Source: Liolophura sinensis (Eukaryota; Mollusca; Polyplacophora; Chitonida; Chitonidae). Taken from it: a stretch of DNA of 64,000 nucleotides. Under the pieces are notes generated by a model, which was given only the letters and a program-made list of their open reading frames with translations, made no database searches and had not been told where the DNA came from. Position numbers and translations under genes: made by a program. Below, piece after piece: positions 57,235 to 64,000 of this stretch. The stretch spans positions 48,657,385 to 48,721,384 of the forward strand of contig NC_088295.1 of assembly GCF_032854445.1 (NCBI RefSeq). Direction: 5' to 3'. Each line of letters starts with the position of its first letter. Position 1 is the stretch's first letter.

Positions 57235-57975
57235 CAGACAGTGCAGGTGTATTAAAAAGCTTTAGACGTCAGAGGTGTAGTATGATGATTCAGACAGCGA
57301 AGGTGTATAAGAGCGCTTCAAACATCAGGGCTGTACTATGATGATTCAGACAGCGAAGGTGCATAAGAGCGCTTCAAACATCAGGGCTGTACTATGATGA
57401 TTCAGACAGCGAAGGTGCATAAGAGCGCTTCAAACATCAGGGCTGTACTATGATGATTCAGACAGCGAAGGTGCATAAGACCACTTCAGACGTCAGAGAT
57501 GTAGTATGATGATTCACACAGCGAAGGTGTATAACAGCACTTCAGACGTGGTGGGTGTAGCATAATGATTCAGACGGCGAATGTGTATTATACAATTTCT
57601 AACGCCAAGGGTGTAGAATGATGATTCAGACGGCACAGGTGTATTACATCATTTCAGACGTCAGGGGTGTAGTATGATGATTCACACCACAATGGTGTGC
57701 AAGAACACTTCAGAAGTCGTGGGTGCAGTATGATGATTCATACAGCGAAGGTGTATAAGAGGACTTCAAACGTCAAGGGTGTAGTATGATGATTCAGATA
57801 GCGCAGGTGTAATGTAGCGCTTCAGACGTATTAGAGTGCTTCAGACGAAGGTGTATTATAGCATTTCAGACGCCAGGGTGTAGTGTGATGATTCAGATAG
57901 CACAGTTGTAATGTAGCGCTTTAGACGTATTAGAGTGCTTCAGACGCCAGGGGCGCAATATGTTCCTTCAGACAG
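57235..57975. repeat. 56-bp minisatellite, about 13 units
   Basis: Unit of the type gatgattcagacagcgaagg...catcagggctgtactat. Three consecutive units near 57290-57460 are virtually identical. Confidence 0.95.
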
Positions 57976-58490
57976 CGTGGATGTATTACAGACAGACCGA
58001 GTGCACGCTCCTTATTCTGACGCCGTGACAGAATAGTTATAGGACATTGATTCACACAACACAAAACTAACCATGTGGACATTTTCTAGACATGAGTAGA
58101 CGTCTGGAAGAAGTTGGTTATAACGCTCTGGGCCACTCTGTAGGGTTCTGTCAGAATAGGGGTTTGAGTACGGACGTCCTGTAGGAGAGATCCCACGGCT
58201 GAAATAAACACAGTTCTAGGACTTCACAACAATGTAAACACTCACATACATAAACATTCACAATAGACTTGATTAATTTAGAGTTTATTGTTTCTTCAGA
58301 GATCACATCTGGAATATGCAAGAGAAATCTTTTGGAAAATCTCATTAAATAAAATTTATCGATTAATAAATCAACAAAAATAATACATATTTCTCTTTTG
58401 ATTTCACCTTAAGGATCCTGTACGCTCGTATTCTGTGCCCACTTTCACAAAATTTTGTAAATCAATGTTCCTAAACCACCTCCCCTTGTG

Positions 58491-58800
58491 AGTGAGTGAG
58501 TGCTTGGGGTTTAACGTCGTACCTAACAATTTTTCAGTCATATGACGACGAAATAGTCTTTAGAGTGCATCTAATGTTCCTTCTTGTTGCAGGACGGATT
58601 TCCATCGCTCTTTTATCTAGTGCTGCTTCACTGAGACGCCTTATCGAAAGCAAGTAAGCCGTCCCGCCCGAGCCATTATTCTGATACGGGTTAACCAGTC
58701 ATTGCACTATCCCCTTCATGCTGAACGCCAAGCGAGGAAGTTACAACTTCCTCTTTTAAGGTCTCAGGCGTGACTCGAGCCAGGATTTATCCTGGATCTA
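58491..58800 (-). mobile_element. tRNA-derived SINE family 2, 5'-truncated
   Basis: The body is present but stops at ctggatcta, before most of the tRNA head. Flanking CCTCCCCTTGTG (58479-58490) and CCTCGCCTTGTG (58801-58812) form a target-site duplication with one mismatch, so the truncation happened at insertion. Confidence 0.9.
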
Positions 58801-58812
58801 CCTCGCCTTGTG

Positions 58813-61102
58813 GTGCTATATCCCACAAAATGTCATTTACCAAAAAAGTGGTATTCAATTCTATGACAGTGGTCCCCTATTACGGATTAGTCGGATTATA
58901 AATTTATGTAAAGTTTCATCGAAAATGGTATGAATGTCCTAGTTATGATCTCAATAGTTAAATTATATAAATATATTTAAATCCACCATTCCTGACATGA
59001 CGTCGCCGCTATCTTTTGTTATTTTGAATAACATCGGCTGATAACAGCAGAAAGTTTGATTAGCTTCTTAATTATCCATAAATGGCCGCAAATGTGGACA
59101 TCTCTCCGCCATCAAAATAATCATAAGAACACAAGGAACATATTAAGGCTAAACACTTCACACATCTAATTCGGTATTTTTACATCTTGTAACACAGTTG
59201 TACAGCCTAAGAAATGGTTACATTTTCCGCCTAATTACCCACACTAAGGCACAAAACAAGCCTTTTGTATCCTTCTACAGGGAGCTGTACAAATTAAAAA
59301 CAGTAGTATCAAATCAATCATTCAAAGTTTACTATTCACATGCATGTCAGACACATGGCGTGGTGGCTTAAATGGACACACGAGGATTGCTGTACTAGTC
59401 CATGGACCAAGGCCCCACATTCCACATTTTGGTACCACCCAGGGTAGCCAAGTCTCTTTGCTAATTTTAAGTTGGTACATGCATTTAGTTCATCTTTTGA
59501 AATGATAGCCATCGCAGATGGGTAGCTTTGTATTGCTTATGCTCTTTTAATAAACATACTTATTGTTCAATGTGCTAACTCATATAGTGCCAACAGTCAT
59601 AAAATGACAGTGCTATTTGAACCCCCAATCAACTCAGGAACAAAAGTGTTTACATTTAGGGATACCTCCTTAAATAACTTAAGCCAATCTTCTCAAACAC
59701 AATGGCAGATTTGCTGATGACGCCTTAGCCTTAGCTGGGATGGGAGAAGGGTGAGCTACAGGGGCGAGAAGGACGGCACCAGCAGTTTTCCTTGCAGCCA
59801 GAAAACGATAGAAGACATAAAGTCTGTGTTTTATAACATTTTAGGGCATTCTATCGCGGTTGTGTTAATAATTAACGGCTGACTTCAGGTCTAAATATCC
59901 AAATGGTAAATTCCGAATGGCACACACGACCCCAAACACCAATGGAAACTGCAAGAATTCTTCCAGAGGGATATTCAGACACTCATTTATCTGTCAGCGG
60001 GTGCCATCGTTGTTTAATCAACGCTATCCTTCATAATTTGACGTCTTAATTGCATGGTGGCTTTAATTACGGAACCCTGGGTGTTGGCAGTCATTGTTTC
60101 ATTGTATGGTCAAGCGGTCTGAATAAAGAAGAAGATTTCTCTTCTCACTCGAAAAACAACGTAGTAATTCATCTAATTCGCTCTGAAACATGATTGTTTG
60201 TGGACGTTTTGATCTGGCGTTCTATCTGTCAAGCGTAGCACTTTTTGATTCAGAAGGAGAACTTATAAGAAGAGTTTTTCATTGTACGTTTTCATTAACT
60301 TCTACAATGTGCTTCTGTTCTGTTCATGTTGCATGTTTGGAATTTGGAATTCTTGGTGGAAATTCAAAAAAACTGATCAGAGGTTTGCTCTGACATTGTA
60401 ATTTTCAGACTTGTTGATCAAAGATAAATAAATGCCACGAACGTTTAGTTACCTGAACTAATCTACCTTATCTCGCCGTAATAATGGGGGTAAATAAAAG
60501 AAGTACACGGCAGGGCATTCCTTGCAAATCTTACATGTAAATGTACAGGCGTTAACTGCTAAATTTTTTCTGCTTCATAAAAAATACAAACCACCCTTTT
60601 AAATTGGTCTTATTACATAAATAACTGAGAGTCAACGACACATTGACGTTTTCCTTCCTAAGGCAACGCCTTGTAAGGTGATTGTTTAATTTTTTTTATT
60701 TTAAAGCTGCCATTGGAGAATGGCATCAAATTAATCATTCAAAGTTTACCGTTTATGTAAATTACATTTCTTCAGATGTTTAGTAATATAAAATATGATA
60801 TTTTCGAAAAGCACAGGTGGATTGTCCTACATAACCACATGAAGGTTGTTTTACATGATAGCTTATACATGTATATGAGAAAGACAAAAAGCTATGCACG
60901 TTTTTAGTCCATGCCATTGTCTTTGAATATAATTAGATAAATCTTAATTACCGGTGGTTTTATATATGTATATATTCAGTGTTTAATATCGATTATTTGA
61001 GTCTTTTATTGTTGGACTATGTTTAGTGTAAATCAAGATCTGGTATGTATAAAATCTAAAGATTTCTGACATCAGAAGATCCTCTACTGTGTACTCTCTT
61101 AC
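58813..61102. other. Non-coding region, no gene recognised
   Basis: AT-rich sequence with isolated short ORFs lacking motifs or splice context. Downstream exons of the 61103-63164 gene could lie here but were not recognisable. Confidence 0.45.
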
Positions 61103-61232
61103 CGGGTCGAAGATAGTGGGCGTTGAGATATGTTTCGGTCCACTGGCATACGGACTGTGTGAATTGGCAGTGATTGATAGTTGAGACTGAGGTATTGTAG
61201 GAGGCGAACAACTGTCTGACAAGAAGGCTGAA
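61103..61232 (-). CDS. Exon 'c' of an unrecognised coiled-coil protein: Ser/Pro-rich segment
   Basis: Acceptor catctcacag and a strong donor gtaagagag. One base plus 43 codons. It encodes SAFLSDSCSPPTIPQSQLSI and SGPKHISTPTIFDP, a Ser/Thr/Pro-rich, probably disordered linker. Phase fits the exon at 62305-62404. If the donor is not used, the frame continues about 40 codons to a stop at 60983. Confidence 0.7.
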
Positions 61233-61782
61233 CTGTGAGATGATTAAGTGTAATCAGAATGTGGAAAAGACACTGAAGCACTTCTGTTATATGAATTAGC
61301 CTACAGCTTCATATACAGGTTACTACCTCATCGACCTACTGGCTGCTATGACACTTACCTGCGGGTAACACCAGGGTAAAGGGCCATCCATGTGATTACA
61401 CAAAACACATACTAATCTCTAATACAATTTCATGCCATCTTACATGAAGGACGGAGGTTGGACAGACTGTTTTGAACCAGAGAGTCGATCCAGAAGAACG
61501 TGATGCACATCGAAAGACATACCGTCTGTTCAGTGCCTCTGACATGAATTCGTCTCCAAGGAATTTAAAGTGTCGCTTTAAAACATTCGCAGGATAGGAA
61601 TGTAAGCAAGAACTTCAAGGATACCATCCAGAATTTCCAGTTGTGATAAATCCTAGATCTGACGTAGTTGTCGAGCATTGTGTCGAGGAAGCAAGGAGGT
61701 TTGTCCACTTGCTGGATTCCCACGGCCGGTAGACAGGACTGCCGTTCTCTGTAACAGTATGTTACCTGGTTCGTACAATGAT

Positions 61783-62053
61783 TTATTTATTTATTTATTT
61801 GATTGGTGTTTTACGCCGTTCTCAAGAATATTTCACTTATACGACGGCGGCCAGCATTATGGTGGGTGGAAACCGGGCACAGCCCGGGGGAAACCCACGA
61901 CCATCCGCAGGTTACTGGCAGACCTTCCCACTTACGGCCGGAGAGGAAGCCAACATGAGCTGGACTTGAACTCACAGCGACCACATTGGTGAGAGGCTCC
62001 TGGGTCATTGCGCTGCGCTAGCGCGCTAACCGACTGAGCCACGGAGGCCCCTG
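61783..62053 (-). mobile_element. SINE family 1, best-preserved full-length copy
   Basis: Tail, body and head are complete and close to the consensus. An exact 10-bp duplication, GTACAATGAT, flanks it (61773-61782 and 62054-62063). Lies in an intron of the coiled-coil gene. Confidence 0.94.
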
Positions 62054-62304
62054 GTACAATGATAAAAACAGAGATGTCACATACACGACATACGGCAGAT
62101 ACTGTGTTAAGTCTAACGATATCTGTTGTAAGTTCTAATCGGACTGCATCTAGATTTCATTACTCTTTTTACAGGAAACCTTGATAAAAATTTAAAATTC
62201 GTTTTTGATACACACACAGCTAACAGACGAATAATCTTTCTTTAGCAAACATTCTTTTCTGGCCACGAGCTGCACCACTCCATGATATTGTACCTGATAC
62301 TCAC

Positions 62305-62404
62305 TGGATCTCGCTAGACATCCTTTCAATTTGTTGCCGTAGGCTGGCTATCTCCTCATCTCGCTGTCGGCTTTCACCTGCCAGTCGGCGACAGTGGTCA
62401 GAGA
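62305..62404 (-). CDS. Exon 'b' of the coiled-coil protein: heptad segment
   Basis: Acceptor tcttttatgcag and donor gtgagtatc. Two bases, 32 codons, two bases. SRQRDEEIASLRQQIERMSS has heptad spacing of Ile, Leu and Met typical of a coiled coil. Phases match both neighbouring exons. Confidence 0.78.
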
Positions 62405-62637
62405 CTGCATAAAAGAAGAATGAGTTCAATCAACTTTTGGAAAATTATCAGGACAAATCCGTAAAACAAGTTTCCAAATCCAAAGACAAAGAACAGATCT
62501 GGGAGACAAAGAAATGAGATAAACATACACAATGTATATGAACACAACCCTGTAAAAGCGATGATTTAATGTTTTTAAGTGTAACTTTTCATGGTTTGCA
62601 CATTATTTAGCACATAATTTAGGTTTATTTCTTTGTT

Positions 62638-62705
62638 TTTTATTTATTCATTGGAGTGATTGGCATTTTACGATGTATTCAACAATATTTAACTTAGTGG
62701 ACAGA
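62638..62705 (-). mobile_element. SINE family 1 tail fragment, diverged
   Basis: ttattcattggagtgattgg and cattttacgatgtattcaac resemble the tail-proximal body only. Confidence 0.45.
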
Positions 62706-63076
62706 TGTCAGTTTTATATTACCTCCACAAAAGATATTTTGTCTTTGCCGGCGTTAATTTGTCTGTCTCTGTTGGTGAGAACTTTCGGGAAAAGCTATGC
62801 AGATCAATACTTTTGGTTGTAATTCTTATAGGAATCCGGATACGGTAGTTTTTGTAAAATTCTTCGCTTTTGGCAGACAAGACAAAAATGCATAGTATAG
62901 GTCTTTCGTCTGCTGGGCAAGCATTTCTGCATTAAGCTATGACAGAGGTTTGCGCTCTCCTATTGCCTTCGAGTTAGTATAGGAAATCTACAGTAACCCA
63001 GCACAGTTTTTCAACTAATTAAACCACGAGTAGAGTACTGAATGAAGTTTTGTTTGTGAGTTGTATGAGGCCTTAC

Positions 63077-63164
63077 CTTTAAAAAGTTTTGCTGATTTGC
63101 TGTCTTGGCACACAGGGTGATCGTTGATTTCCGGAACCAACTTCTCTAATTCAAAGAAAGCCCG
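63077..63164 (-). CDS. Exon 'a' of the coiled-coil protein
   Basis: Acceptor cttttgttgcag and donor gtaaggcc. 29 codons plus one base. RAFFELEKLVPEINDHPVCQ is charged and helix-compatible. It joins in phase to 62305-62404. The protein family is not recognised, and its N-terminal exons lie outside the window or in the repeat-rich 63.2-64 kb. Confidence 0.72.
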
Positions 63165-63389
63165 CTGCAACAAAAGTAAAACAAAGCGGGTCTTGTGGAC
63201 TTGTATAACAGGTGCCGAAAACATTCTTTGGACGGTCCAAACTAAAAAATATTGATGATCAGAGAAAACGTGTTCACATAACGCCTAATAACTATAGACT
63301 TGTAAGAAAATGAAACAGCCTGCTAAAGGAACCATGCCAGTTAAAAATGAAGAAACATAGCATTCTAAACCGAAGCAGTTTGGTAGAAA

Positions 63390-63640
63390 TAATCTGGAGT
63401 GAATATTTGACGCCACTATGGAACCGAAATAGTTTATACTCAAAAAGAGACACCAATATTGAACCGAGTTACATGTATTTTGTACTCCAGACGAGACACC
63501 AGTATTAAACCGAGATAGTTTTTACTCTAGATGAGATGGATATTGAACCGAGGTAGTTTTTACTCCAGATGAGCCGGCAATATTGAACCGAGGTAGCTTT
63601 TACCTATGAAGAAATGCCAATATTGGACGGAGATATGTGG
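63390..63640. repeat. About 40-bp minisatellite, four to five units
   Basis: Units of the type caatattgaaccgaggtagtttttactccagatgag, 39-46 bp long. Confidence 0.82.
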
Positions 63641-63644
63641 CTTC

Positions 63645-63980
63645 TCAAAGTAAAATTCATCAAGAATCTGATACATCAAGCGCAGTCTTGTGAGGTAGGT
63701 TTGTTTGTTTGCTTTAAACTGGTTTAAGTGTCGCTTTGACTGCCGATTCATGACCCAAGAAAACCAATTTGGAATGGATCTGATTTTAGTGGGTGGGGGG
63801 GGGGGGGAGACAAGAAGCAGAAATAGCTGGTGTATAACAATCACACTTTGCAAAGTAAATTTCATCAATAATCTGGTTTGACTCGCTTTGACTGCCGATT
63901 CATGCCGATTGCAAATGGACCCAAGAATGCAAATTTTGACTTGATCTGATTGCAGGTGGGGGGAGACAAGAAACCTACAA
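63645..63980. repeat. Diverged tandem duplication of about 200 bp
   Basis: The segments at 63645-63815 and 63845-63975 share cgctttgactgccgattcat, atcaa(g/t)aatctg and the G-run followed by agacaagaa. They differ by indels. Confidence 0.65.
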
Positions 63981-64000
63981 TGGACGATAAGGTTGTGCAA

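Noticed and set aside
59700-59830. Possible C-terminal exon of the coiled-coil gene on the minus strand (Ala-rich frame)
   Set aside because: There is no supported acceptor phase relative to 61103 and no similarity; it could not be distinguished from chance.
61678-61992. ORF of 104 codons on the plus strand, and similar ORFs at 822, 11146, 31897 and 34301
   Set aside because: All are antisense translations of SINE family 1 (shared peptide FDWCFTPYSRIFHLYDGG).
62014-62053. Possible tRNA gene on the minus strand
   Set aside because: The sequence is the tRNA-like head of a SINE. It has box A and B but lacks a convincing anticodon arm and acceptor pairing, and it continues directly into the SINE body.

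Overview
The window looks like nuclear DNA of a lophotrochozoan animal, most likely a bivalve mollusc. It is AT-rich and intron-rich, with short exons flanked by GT/AG sites. It is crowded with tRNA-derived SINEs whose body sequences I associate with mollusc genomes, plus palindromic MITE-like elements, two decayed LINEs and about a dozen minisatellites. Species-level assignment is not possible by eye.

Layout. 1-8.1 kb is repeat-rich non-coding sequence; 2092-5005 and 5206-8110 are near-identical copies on either side of a 200-N gap, almost certainly an unmerged contig overlap. Around 13.3-14.1 kb is a divergent pair of first exons: a 73-codon exon on the minus strand (13288-13506) and a damaged exon on the plus strand (13889-14059). 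They share a 382-bp intergenic region. At 19.0-20.9 kb a single uninterrupted 645-codon minus-strand ORF encodes a divergent AGC-type protein kinase with no glycines in its nucleotide loop. At 24.7-25.2 kb is a Crypton/DUF3504-like tyrosine-recombinase fragment.

The main content is a multi-exon minus-strand gene from about 51.2 kb down to 23.8 kb. It encodes a type I asparaginase fused to ankyrin repeats, the architecture of animal ASPG (60 kDa lysophospholipase/L-asparaginase). I reconstructed thirteen exons by splice sites and reading phase. The 3' (ankyrin) half is clean. The 5' (asparaginase) half carries three single-base frameshifts (exons at 50971, 39046 and 38411), a non-GT donor at 40283, and lacks one expected exon between 46.1 and 41.7 kb. 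It is therefore either decaying or locally mis-assembled. Two of its exon/intron junctions are embedded in tandem arrays whose units repeat the splice donor itself.

Upstream, 61.1-63.2 kb holds three phase-matched minus-strand exons of an unrecognised coiled-coil protein. Introns and intergenic space contain a Tx1/L1-like LINE (48.6-50.9 kb), a jockey/CR1-type LINE remnant (43.0-45.7 kb) interrupted by another repeat, at least six copies of one tRNA-SINE and about fifteen copies or fragments of another, and a roughly 830-bp inverted repeat split by a SINE (30.5-31.3 kb). No CRISPR array, rRNA or bona fide tRNA gene was seen.
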